Source: an uncultured bacterium (GTDB lineage Bacteria; Bacteroidota; Bacteroidia; Bacteroidales; Paludibacteraceae). Taken from it: a DNA stretch of 9,915 nt. The notes under the pieces were generated by a model. The model saw only the letters and a list, made by a program, of their open reading frames with translations, searched no databases and was not told the DNA's origin. Shown in pieces: positions 1-6,796 of this stretch; position 1 is the stretch's first letter; each line of letters opens with the position of its first letter. The DNA lies in assembly GCA_947074225.1 (NCBI GenBank), contig CAMTOX010000044.1, forward strand, positions 1-9,915. Reading direction: 5' to 3'. The position numbers were made by a program, and so were the translations under genes.

Positions 1-41
1 TCACTGGGTTTCATACTTGTTCTGTATCTATCTTATGGTTT

Positions 42-1025
42 TTACGCTTCGGGTAGTATCGTGTCATTGAATAATCGCGCCTCATCTTTCTCTGTTACAA
101 TGATTATTTTATCTTTAACACTCTGTTTGTGAAAACGTTTTGAGAGTTGTTCATAGTCGTTTGGGGTAAAGAAATGGTGGTCGCCAAAACTTAATGTATC
201 TAATTGTGCTACTTGCTTCTTTAGGTATCTATGAAATTGCTTTGGCGATGCAATTGCCGACATAGCCAAAACCTCAAACTGAGATAAATCTATAGTGTCA
301 TATTTTGCTACCTTAGGGAATATTGCTTTGCAATCGCCATAAGAATAGGTAGAGAAATAGAGAGTTTGAAAAGGGTAGGGTGCCACCTCTTTTCGCACGG
401 TCATCATATCAACAGGCTTAATGGTTGAGGGGCATTTGGTAATTACTATGATGTTGGCACGGTCTGAATTAGATACCGGCTCACGTAAGCGTCCTAATGG
501 CAGCATACTATCTTTGCTTGTTAAGCGGTAATAGTCTATAAGTAATATGGATAAACCTGGGGTTAATTGTCTATGCTGATAAGCATCGTCAAGAAGAACC
601 ACTTCTGGTGGTGACGTGAGTTGTTGTAACTGTTCTATTCCATGAACGCGTTTCTCATCGACGGCAACATTTATATTGGGAAATTTTCGTGCTATTTGGA
701 ATGGCTCGTCGCCAATATATTCTGCTGTTGAGCTATTGTCGGCAAGGATAAAGCCTTTGCTTTTACGTTTGTATCCACGGCTAAGCAGAATCACTTTCCA
801 TTGGTCTTGTAAGAGCTGAATGAGGTATTCAGAGTGAGGAGTTTTACCGGTTCCACCAACATTGATGTTACCTATTGAGATAACAGGGAGGTCGAATTTC
901 TTACTCTTGAGAATTTCTAAATCGAAAAGTTTGTTGCGTACATAAACACCAGATTGGAATAGTAGAGATAGCGGATAGAGTACTACCTGCTTCCATATTG
1001 GAGTTGCTTCTTCATGGTGAATCAT
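42..1025 (-). CDS. lpxK: Tetraacyldisaccharide 4'-kinase LpxK, C-terminally short
   Basis: LpxK transfers the ATP gamma-phosphate to the 4' position of tetraacyldisaccharide 1-phosphate, giving lipid IVA, at the cytoplasmic face of the inner membrane. The 327-residue product shows a hydrophobic, basic N-terminus, a P-loop GGTGKT at residues 57-62 in the family context GNINVGGTGKTP, the LSRGYKRKSKG stretch at 81-91, GDEPFQIA at 105-112, the LLDDAYQHR motif at 144-152, FGDHHFF at 280-286 and TEKDEARL at 311-318. The ATG start at 1025 puts the family-typical WKQVVLYPLSLL near the N-terminus. It lies 18 bp after the stop of the HD-domain gene, so the two are probably co-transcribed. The protein ends about 10 residues after TEKD, where relatives usually continue some 40-50 residues. 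All three minus-strand frames hit stops within the first 44 bases. Either the gene is genuinely truncated or the contig edge is faulty. Family identity is near certain; completeness is not. Confidence 0.93.
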   Translation of the reverse strand: MIHHEEATPIWKQVVLYPLSLLFQSGVYVRNKLFDLEILKSKKFDLPVISIGNINVGGTGKTPHSEYLIQLLQDQWKVILLSRGYKRKSKGFILADNSSTAEYIGDEPFQIARKFPNINVAVDEKRVHGIEQLQQLTSPPEVVLLDDAYQHRQLTPGLSILLIDYYRLTSKDSMLPLGRLREPVSNSDRANIIVITKCPSTIKPVDMMTVRKEVAPYPFQTLYFSTYSYGDCKAIFPKVAKYDTIDLSQFEVLAMSAIASPKQFHRYLKKQVAQLDTLSFGDHHFFTPNDYEQLSKRFHKQSVKDKIIIVTEKDEARLFNDTILPEA

Positions 1026-1043
1026 AATGGTGCTAATAGATTG

Positions 1044-1580
1044 TTACTTAAAAAAATCAAGCCATGCATTAAAGCGCTCTAACTGTTCAGGATTAAATTT
1101 ACTTAATTTCTTCTGAATATGTTCAACACTAAGTTCTCTGTTTAGATCTGTTTTAGAATAAAACTTGTCGCTAAAGCAAATAAGCTGTTCTACTAATGTT
1201 TGTGGTCTCATATCGCGATGTGGCAATGGCAGATTGCCATTGACGATATCTTCTTTTGAGAGGCCACAGCCGGTGTGGCGTTCACATATGCGAGCATGTA
1301 GAGGGTATCCTTCAGCTCTCAATAGCTGTCCACCTAAATAGCCATGCTCAATGTATTGATGCTCTCCGTGGCACTCTATCCCGGGAGCATTGGTCATGAA
1401 TATCCCAATATCGTGCAGGAGTGCACATTCACGAATAAAGTCATGGTCAACCTTTAATAACGCATGATTTTCCGATAGTGCTATTGCCTTTTTGCTTACA
1501 GATTCACTATGAGTAACCAAAATGTGATATAATTTGCTACCCGGAGTATAATATTTATCAATAAGTCGATAGGGATTCAT
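1044..1580 (-). CDS. HD-domain metal-dependent phosphohydrolase
   Basis: The protein has 178 residues counted from the ATG at 1580. HD-domain proteins use metal-bound His/Asp clusters to hydrolyse phosphoester bonds, often in nucleotides; the substrate here is unknown. Visible ligands are H24 (in THSESV), the H56-D57 pair in ALLHDIGIF, H79 (EHGYLGG), H102 (ERHTGCG) and D138 (CFSDKFYSK), in the usual HD order with an HDIG-type core. There is no signal peptide or membrane segment, so it is probably cytoplasmic. A TTG three codons upstream (1589) is in frame, but the ATG is the better start and leaves 25 bp to the preceding gene. It sits between the secreted nuclease gene and lpxK with short gaps on both sides, suggesting one transcript. 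The position does not reveal a substrate; a link with lipid A or nucleotide scavenging would be guesswork. Confidence 0.88.
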   Translation of the reverse strand: MNPYRLIDKYYTPGSKLYHILVTHSESVSKKAIALSENHALLKVDHDFIRECALLHDIGIFMTNAPGIECHGEHQYIEHGYLGGQLLRAEGYPLHARICERHTGCGLSKEDIVNGNLPLPHRDMRPQTLVEQLICFSDKFYSKTDLNRELSVEHIQKKLSKFNPEQLERFNAWLDFFK

Positions 1581-1605
1581 TTTGCTCAAAAATGATTTGG
1601 TAAAG

Positions 1606-3558
1606 TTAATTAATAATTAATTTTAAAACAATAGTTTTAGGATCTAATACTTTATTTTCTATAAAATATAAAATGTATACCCCTGCAGGAATTCCTTTTT
1701 CACGCGCTGAAAAACGGTATTCTCGTTCGTTAATAAATTCATTAGCAATTACTTGACCTTTCATGTCTATTACACGCATACGGTAGTTGTTTGCATTAAC
1801 AATTGTTGAAATATCTGTTGTAGGATTAGGGAAAATGCTCAAATTTGTGCTATAATTAGGGTATATTGCACCACTGTGAGCACCTAATTGTAGTCCAACA
1901 ACCACCGGATCGTGGTCGGAAGAGCGATACATATTGGCAATATAAGTTTGATCATATTCAAAGAATGAGGGCTCGTCGGCATTGATATGGAATGACGATA
2001 CTCCACTCACTTGTGAACTCATGGTGCTGTTTGTTAATATCTGGTCTAATGCACCAACGGTGCTTTGGTAACTATAGCTGTAGGCTGTATCGGCATCAAA
2101 GCGAAAGAACTCATTGGTGTAACCGGCTCGGTACAACACCTGCATAGGGTCTTCTAGCGGATAGGCATTAAAATCGCCCATGATAAGCACATCGTCATCG
2201 CCAAAATAGCTCTTGCAGCGATTAATGAAAGTTACTGTAGCCTCTGCCTCTGCCACACGGTCGCCATTGAAACTACCCTGTCCGTCACCGGTATTAGCGT
2301 TGTTCCCTGTGCCACTGCCGCTTTTTGATTTATAATGTAGCAGCATATAGATAAACTTCTCACCATTGGACTTTAGCTGGAATCCTTGTGCCTTCTTACG
2401 GTTAGAGACCCCCGTGTTTAGGTTTTGTACGTCGCCAATAGTACTTAATTTGTCCTGACGGTATATGTATCCAACCTTGGTATAGCTACCATTTGTGGTG
2501 CTACCGTCGTATACATAGGCATAGTTTTTTGTACCGGTGGCATTATTAAGAGCTGTGGTTAATTGGCTAATAGCACCTGGACCTGTTTGAACTTCTACAA
2601 GGCCATATACATCGCAGTCTAAGGCTAAGCAAGCAGCCAAAATCTTTGTATGTTGTTTCGCTGCATCGGCAGCGTTGGCAGGACCATAACCAGTGCCATA
2701 ATTGCTACTTAGATAGTATTCTAAGTTGAAGGTACATACCTTAACATTGTAGTTGCCTAAATGTTCTACGCTATCGGGACGTGGGTTGCCCCAAAATTGA
2801 GGCGTCTCAGTAGGAACAATGTTATACCCAAATGAGCTGTTGCGTAGCACAGCTGTTAAGCCGGTAGTTTTACTGCCGGTGCGTCGTGTACCATCGGCAT
2901 CGGCAAAAGGAAGTGGAGAGGGGTAGCTCTCATTTGAACCATCGTCCATGATGATTTGATCTTTACTATTCGAAGCTACCAAAGCTGTATATTCACTACT
3001 GCCTGGCAAAGTAGCCTGAGTAGGGGTGATTAGACGTTTTGAAGAGAGAGTAAGTTGACCATAACGCTTCCAATTGTAGTTTGAGGTAACTACTAACGTT
3101 TGATCGAAGAAGAGGGTCATACCAACATACTGGCTATAGTTTGTGAAGTCGTCGGGGAAAATAACTATAGTAGGGGTCACTGCTAATTGTTGAGTAAGCA
3201 CCTTCTCTGCACTATCGAGGAAGAGTTGTGTCTCTAAACCATTATGATGCCATACCCCTCTTACTGAGAGGTGATTACCTACAGATATGCCTGTAGGGAT
3301 GGTCTCAGTATTTACAAACAGTGCATCGTTGGTGGTTATATCGCCATCGCCTATTGCATCTTGTATGTAGTAACCATTCTCCATAATATGTGTTACGACC
3401 CCTTCACAGCGAACCCAATTTGATATGACACTACTATCGGAACCTTGATTACGTTCTAATACCACACGATTTATATCGTAAATGTTTACATTAGTCTGAC
3501 TATCGACTATCATCAGCACACTCCAAAGTAGGAGGATTGGGAGTAAAAACTTTCTCAT
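1606..3558 (-). CDS. Secreted endonuclease/exonuclease/phosphatase-domain protein with T9SS sorting tail
   Basis: The 650-residue protein begins with a signal peptide (basic MRKF, then a hydrophobic run to about residue 18). Residues of roughly 35-130 (WVRCEGVVTHI, GYYIQDAIGDGD, HLSVRGVW) resemble the OB-fold found in ExeM/YhcR-type extracellular nucleases. From about 272 to 556 is an endonuclease/exonuclease/phosphatase domain: TFNLEYYL with N278 and E280, a probable metal-binding glutamate E322 (LVEVQ), GDFNAYPLEDP with D462 and N464, and SSDHDPVVVGL with catalytic-type H549. The last ~75 residues (FPNPTTD at 576, RVIDMKGQVI, GIPAGVYIL) match a type A T9SS C-terminal sorting domain, so the enzyme is probably exported and anchored or released at the cell surface. 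Extracellular DNA is the likeliest substrate; a phosphodiesterase acting on something else is possible. The frame opens further to a GTG at 3591, but that extension overlaps a promoter box, so the ATG at 3558 is preferred. Confidence 0.9.
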   Translation of the reverse strand: MRKFLLPILLLWSVLMIVDSQTNVNIYDINRVVLERNQGSDSSVISNWVRCEGVVTHIMENGYYIQDAIGDGDITTNDALFVNTETIPTGISVGNHLSVRGVWHHNGLETQLFLDSAEKVLTQQLAVTPTIVIFPDDFTNYSQYVGMTLFFDQTLVVTSNYNWKRYGQLTLSSKRLITPTQATLPGSSEYTALVASNSKDQIIMDDGSNESYPSPLPFADADGTRRTGSKTTGLTAVLRNSSFGYNIVPTETPQFWGNPRPDSVEHLGNYNVKVCTFNLEYYLSSNYGTGYGPANAADAAKQHTKILAACLALDCDVYGLVEVQTGPGAISQLTTALNNATGTKNYAYVYDGSTTNGSYTKVGYIYRQDKLSTIGDVQNLNTGVSNRKKAQGFQLKSNGEKFIYMLLHYKSKSGSGTGNNANTGDGQGSFNGDRVAEAEATVTFINRCKSYFGDDDVLIMGDFNAYPLEDPMQVLYRAGYTNEFFRFDADTAYSYSYQSTVGALDQILTNSTMSSQVSGVSSFHINADEPSFFEYDQTYIANMYRSSDHDPVVVGLQLGAHSGAIYPNYSTNLSIFPNPTTDISTIVNANNYRMRVIDMKGQVIANEFINEREYRFSAREKGIPAGVYILYFIENKVLDPKTIVLKLIIN

Positions 3559-3580
3559 TCTCTTAATATTTAATAGCTTA

Positions 3581-3588
3581 CAAAGATA
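3581..3588 (-). promoter_or_regulatory. Bacteroidetes -7 promoter box (TATCTTTG) for the nuclease-HD-lpxK operon
   Basis: On the minus strand the sequence TATCTTTG is an exact match to the Bacteroidetes sigma-factor -7 consensus TAnnTTTG. It lies 22 bp upstream of the nuclease ATG, which would leave a short leader. I see no convincing -33 TTTG element. The box falls inside the alternative GTG extension of the nuclease frame, which argues against that longer start. Confidence 0.6.
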
Positions 3589-3730
3589 CACTATTTTATA
3601 TTCTATACCTATTATATTATTACTTCAATTATACAACAAGTATGGAATAATATAATATTGCTTCAAAAAGCAAGCCGAAAAAGTTTGTGAGAGGCAAGGT
3701 GTTTTCTCTCTGGAAGAGAGTTTGTGAATA

Positions 3731-3771
3731 ACCGTGGGTGAATGGAGCGATAGCGACATGATGCCCACGGT
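3731..3771. repeat. GC-rich inverted repeat, REP-like hairpin
   Basis: ACCGTGGG at 3731-3738 pairs perfectly with CCCACGGT at 3764-3771, and two G-T pairs extend the stem to 10 bp around a 21-nt loop. It stands out against the AT-rich surroundings and has no T-run on either side, so it does not look like an intrinsic terminator. A REP-type extragenic palindrome or a stem of a larger RNA would fit. Copy number elsewhere in the genome is unknown. Confidence 0.5.
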
Positions 3772-4211
3772 AAAGGAGCTGATAGGGATATGCGCTTGGA
3801 GGGTGCAGGTATGATTTAAGAAGTGTTGGTTTAATGTGCTGGCGTGGTTTTGTAAATCGTGCCGAGGAAGTAAATTGCATTATACTATATATTCTACTAT
3901 TTATTATAGTCCCTACCACTATTCATCGTTCGCCTCAAGCCAGCTGAGTTTTCCCTTTTTTGACACTCCAACAAGTTGAGGAGATATAAGGTGCCTATAC
4001 GCAATTCCAGAATGAAAAGTTTATTGTTACTGCTTTTGTATGCTTTTTGTTGTTGGACGGCACCTTTATTCTTTGCTTTACATAGCCCGCTATGCTTTAT
4101 CAAAACAAAAACAAATTTGCTCGTCTAAAATTCAGAAATTATTTACAAAATAGCAACTTTATATCTCCTTCAAAAAAGAGTCACTGCTGTAGTAAAACAG
4201 TTTCATCGTAC

Positions 4212-4362
4212 AGAGATAAATCGCTATCCCAACTAAACTCGCGTGGGAGGATATTTCTATTATGTAATATTCTACAAGCTCAGACAACGTTGGGATGGCT
4301 GCTCTTATCTCTTCCCGATGCTAGACAGCTGTTTAACTAATGCGGAGTCGGGTTGAAGAGAT
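4212..4362. ncRNA. Candidate structured RNA or structured repeat with two competing helices
   Basis: Several arms nest here. AGAGATAA at 4212-4219 pairs with TTATCTCT at 4305-4312. Inside it, 4223-4233 pairs with 4289-4299 (11 bp, one G-T pair). Inside that, 4248-4255 pairs with 4266-4273 (8 bp, one G-T pair) around a 10-nt loop. The result is a rod of about 100 nt with a 3x5 internal loop. Next to it, 4307-4313 plus CCCGA at 4314-4318 can pair with TCGGG at 4348-4352 plus AAGAGAT at 4356-4362, leaving a 3-nt bulge. The two outer helices share bases 4307-4312 and so exclude each other. I cannot assign strand or family, and I saw no promoter that fixes the transcript. The structure is read directly from complementarity; the RNA function is inference. 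Confidence 0.4.
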
Positions 4363-4477
4363 GCACGACTAAAATGGAGGTTATGGTTTGGTGAGTTATG
4401 ATTGATTTTGGCACCGATTGCAAATTGGCGCCAGCGAGAGTGCGCTTGTGAATGGGAGTTAGCACGAAAAGAGATAT

Positions 4478-4525
4478 AAAAATAGGTTTATAGAACAATG
4501 ATCTGCCACTATTCTATAAACCTAT
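4478..4525 (-). terminator. Intrinsic terminator of the Na/Pi cotransporter gene
   Basis: A perfect 14-bp inverted repeat (4482-4495 with 4512-4525, 16-nt loop) is followed on the minus strand by a run of five T and further AT-rich sequence. It lies about 78 bp after the stop of the minus-strand carrier gene. No T-run follows on the plus side, so it reads as a minus-strand terminator. The stem is AT-rich but long. Confidence 0.7.
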
Positions 4526-4602
4526 GGAATGAAAAGATTGTCAATTTTAATGAGCTCTTTTCTGCTTTTTATTTTTCAAAAATCTATCGGGTAGTGATGC
4601 GT

Positions 4603-6279
4603 TTAATTAAACCTTACCTCTTTAGCAATCTTTGTAATGGCATCGCCCAGACTTTCGCACTCTTCAATCATGTCCATGAAGATTATACCCGCATTGTAGC
4701 TATGTGTTCCTTTATTTACACGGTCAATGTTTTTCACCTTTAATGTAAATCGGAGCTCGTTTATCTCTTTCTCAATGTGGAAGATATTACGTTGGTTTTC
4801 TCCCTCCATACTTTTCCTGCTAACGCTTTTAATGAGCACTTCCAGTTGCTTCTCCACTAAATCGAACATATTGTTCAAATCGTTTGTTTGTTCTTCCGTG
4901 AAATCTATTCCTTCCTCAACCTTGTGCGATGCTGTGCGGCTAATGTTAAAACAGCGGTCGCAAACACTCTCTACTTCGGTGGTTAAATAGAGGTAGTAGC
5001 GCACACTCTTTTTGACATCTAAACTCGTTGGCGAAGCCACAAGGTTATGCAAATAGTCGGCTATGGCAATCTCTGTCATGTCGCTGGCATCTTCATAATG
5101 CTCCAGACGTTGTGCCAGGTTAGTATTTGTGGGGTCGTTATAGCTGTTGATAGCATAAGTACGTGCCTCCTTAAACATCTGTTGCGAACGTTCGCAATAG
5201 TGCTCAATCTCTTTCTCTGCCTCTATGAGCGATAGCTCACCGGTAGGCAACATACTAGAGCTAATATACTTCAAAGAGAACTCATCGTTACTACTCTTAT
5301 CTTTAATTAAATAACATACTATACGTTCATAGAACTTAATAAAGAATACCATTATCAGAGTGTTTATAATATTAAACAGGGTATGGAAGAGCGACAATGC
5401 ATAAAGGGGTTGTGTGGCAGGGTCTGTGGCTATGCCATCAATCATCCAAGAAATCATTTTGGTGAAGGGGTAGAATACTATGAGCATCCACAATACCCCC
5501 AACACATTAAAGAGGGTGTGCGAGAGTGCTGCACGCTTGGCATTGGTATTGGCCGTTAATGCCGCAAGGTTTGCCGTAACAGTGGTACCAATATTTTCAC
5601 CCATTACAATGGCAGCGCCAATTTCAAAACTTATCCACCCTTGGTTAAGCATTACCAAAGTCATGGCCATGGTGGCGCTGGACGACTGTAGCACTACTGT
5701 TAATAGGGTCCCTATTCCTAAGAAAAGCAAGATGGAGAGGTATCCCATATCGGTGTAGTTGGTTAAGAAATGCAAGATCTCTGGATTCGATTTTAAGTCG
5801 GGAACATTCATACGCAAGAAATCAAGACCCATAAAGAGTAGGGCAAAACCTATCATGAGCTGACCAATAGATTTCCGTTTGTCGTGTTTAGAGAATATAA
5901 AGGGTAAGGCAAAACCTATTAGGGGGATAGATATTTGAGCAATGCTGAACTTGAAACCTATGAGCGACACCATCCATGCTGTAACAGTAGTACCAATGTT
6001 GGCGCCCATAATAACAGAGATGGACTCGGCCAAAGAGAGCAAACCGGCATTAACAAAGCTCACAATCATTACTGTGGCGGCGCTCGACGATTGAATAACA
6101 GAGGTAATAGTAATACCTGTTAGAACCCCCATAAAACGGTTCTTGGTCATACTGGCTAAGATGGCACGCATGCGGTTACCTGCTACCTTTTGCAGTCCTT
6201 CACTCATCATGGTCATACCAAAAAGGAAAAGACCCAACGAACCAATGAGTTCCAGAAAATTGAAAATTGTGAAGTTCAT
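4603..6279 (-). CDS. Na+/phosphate cotransporter family protein with PhoU-like C-terminal domain
   Basis: The 558-residue inner-membrane protein belongs to the Na/Pi-cotransporter II-related (NptA/YjbB-like) family, which moves phosphate coupled to sodium. It contains the inverted-repeat hallmark of the family: QSSSA at 63-67 followed by GANIGTT at 92-98, and a second QSSSA at 198-202 followed by GENIGTT at 227-233. Hydrophobic segments fill residues 8-30, 50-130, 139-155, 180-300 and about 305-320. From about 350 to the end is a charged helical region (ERSQQMFKEARTYAINSY, VESVCDRCFNISRTA) like PhoU domains, common in bacterial members and thought to sense or modulate phosphate status. The start is ATG at 6279, giving the typical short N-terminus before the first helix. 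The gene stands alone, with its own terminator downstream. Direction of phosphate movement (uptake or efflux) cannot be told from sequence. Confidence 0.92.
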   Translation of the reverse strand: MNFTIFNFLELIGSLGLFLFGMTMMSEGLQKVAGNRMRAILASMTKNRFMGVLTGITITSVIQSSSAATVMIVSFVNAGLLSLAESISVIMGANIGTTVTAWMVSLIGFKFSIAQISIPLIGFALPFIFSKHDKRKSIGQLMIGFALLFMGLDFLRMNVPDLKSNPEILHFLTNYTDMGYLSILLFLGIGTLLTVVLQSSSATMAMTLVMLNQGWISFEIGAAIVMGENIGTTVTANLAALTANTNAKRAALSHTLFNVLGVLWMLIVFYPFTKMISWMIDGIATDPATQPLYALSLFHTLFNIINTLIMVFFIKFYERIVCYLIKDKSSNDEFSLKYISSSMLPTGELSLIEAEKEIEHYCERSQQMFKEARTYAINSYNDPTNTNLAQRLEHYEDASDMTEIAIADYLHNLVASPTSLDVKKSVRYYLYLTTEVESVCDRCFNISRTASHKVEEGIDFTEEQTNDLNNMFDLVEKQLEVLIKSVSRKSMEGENQRNIFHIEKEINELRFTLKVKNIDRVNKGTHSYNAGIIFMDMIEECESLGDAITKIAKEVRFN

Positions 6280-6339
6280 ATATTTTTTTTCTATGTTTAC
6301 CTAAGAGATTTGTTCTCTATGTTTCGTCTATAAGTTGAT

Positions 6340-6651
6340 ATGTTGGCAGCTATAGTGTTCATAAATGTTACCAATGCTTTAGCCATAACATTTAGAGCTT
6401 CATTTATATTTAATAAACAACAACAGCTAAATAGTAGAGATGGGGGAGTTAAAAAGAAAAGCTATCTTTTTAATTCACCACAAAAAGCATACAAAACAAA
6501 CTTAAAAGTTTTATTGATTGGTTCTGCGGTTGTTTTTTATTCCTTTACAGAGTCTATTACCGCACTCTTGCAGTTGCTATACACTTTAATAGCTCTGTAT
6601 TGTTCTGCAAAAGTAGGTAACACATATTTCAAATATGTTACAAAGTTGTGA
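6340..6651 (+). CDS. Doubtful 103-residue open frame, possibly spurious
   Basis: An ATG-started frame fills most of the gap between the divergently facing ends of the carrier gene (start at 6279, minus) and the hairpin at 6715. The product would have two hydrophobic stretches (residues about 1-24 and 58-90) separated by a basic, polar linker with RDGGVKKK. I recognise no family, see no promoter box or ribosome binding site before it, and the stretch must also hold the promoter of the minus-strand carrier. The codons are AT-rich like the background, so a chance frame is quite possible. Conservation in relatives would decide. Confidence 0.2.
   Translation: MLAAIVFINVTNALAITFRASFIFNKQQQLNSRDGGVKKKSYLFNSPQKAYKTNLKVLLIGSAVVFYSFTESITALLQLLYTLIALYCSAKVGNTYFKYVTKL
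6608..6615 (-). promoter_or_regulatory. Possible -7 box (TACTTTTG) for the Na/Pi cotransporter gene
   Basis: On the minus strand TACTTTTG fits the TAnnTTTG consensus. It would imply a leader of more than 300 nt before the ATG at 6279. A second match, TAAGTTTG at 6497-6504, would give a leader of about 210 nt. No box lies closer to the start codon. Neither has a convincing -33 partner, so the true promoter is unresolved. Confidence 0.25.
6617..6641. promoter_or_regulatory. Bulged inverted repeat, possible operator or hairpin
   Basis: CATATTT and AAATATG form a 7-bp palindrome around a single C, flanked by GTAA and TTAC that also pair if two bases bulge out. It directly abuts the possible TACTTTTG promoter box at 6608-6615 on its upstream side (minus strand), a position suited to a regulator-binding site. 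Function is inferred from symmetry and position only. Confidence 0.25.
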
Positions 6652-6714
6652 CGCCACTGTGTTATTTCATTCACCTATTGATTCTTACACTTTCCTTCAT
6701 TCTACTCACTACCA

Positions 6715-6773
6715 CCTAATAAGAGAGCCTCTTTACAATCATAAGTAGTTTGTAAAGAGGCTCTCTTATTAGG
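6715..6773 (-). terminator. Long perfect hairpin, terminator after the C1 peptidase gene
   Basis: Arms at 6715-6738 and 6750-6773 are perfectly complementary over 24 bp with an 11-nt loop. The stem has a GC-rich core (GAGAGCCTC) flanked by AT-rich ends. It starts 23 bp after the peptidase stop codon, the right place for a terminator. No long T-run follows outside the stem, so termination may rely on the T-rich end of the stem itself. As it is symmetric, it could also stop transcription arriving from the other side. Confidence 0.7.
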
Positions 6774-6796
6774 CTTATTCGTTCGCTAAGCGTTTC

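Larger units (their letters stand above)
3589..4477. other. Gene-poor intergenic region with several strong hairpins
   Basis: Nearly 900 bp between the nuclease promoter and the terminator of the Na/Pi carrier contain no convincing gene. Open frames are under 100 codons, several begin only at GTG or TTG, and none shows a recognisable motif. The region does hold inverted repeats: a 6-bp stem at 3706-3720, a GC-rich stem at 3731-3771, CATAGC/GCTATG at 4081-4094, a long nested structure at 4212-4362, and a GC-rich stem with one mismatch at 4409-4433. The 3660-3870 part is purine-rich on the plus strand. I do not recognise rnpB, tmRNA, SRP RNA or a tRNA. It could be an untranslated structured RNA, a set of REP-like interspersed repeats, or remnants of a decayed element. 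Confidence 0.6.

Noticed and set aside
3629..3919. Minus-strand 96-residue open frame
   Set aside because: It begins at GTG, has no recognised domain, and runs antisense through the hairpins of a structured intergenic region. It looks like a by-product of base composition.
3897..4103. Minus-strand 68-residue open frame
   Set aside because: It begins at TTG, overlaps the previous frame, and shows no motif, signal peptide or promoter.
4092..4340. Plus-strand 82-residue open frame
   Set aside because: It overlaps most of the nested stem at 4212-4312, where paired arms explain the sequence better than coding does. No family was recognised and no promoter is visible.
4321..4370. Possible tRNA-like fold
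   Set aside because: No T-loop GGTTCGA-type motif, acceptor pairing or CCA could be found; the pairing is better explained by the bulged stem with 4307-4318.
3661..4477. Housekeeping RNAs (rnpB, tmRNA, SRP RNA)
   Set aside because: None of the signature segments I know for these was found on either strand.
4498..4743. Plus-strand 81-residue open frame
   Set aside because: It starts inside the terminator hairpin loop and overlaps the 3' end of the Na/Pi cotransporter gene on the other strand.
5480..5758. Plus-strand open frames inside the cotransporter gene (also 4727, 5047 and 5935)
   Set aside because: They are antisense to a well-supported membrane protein and have no features of their own.
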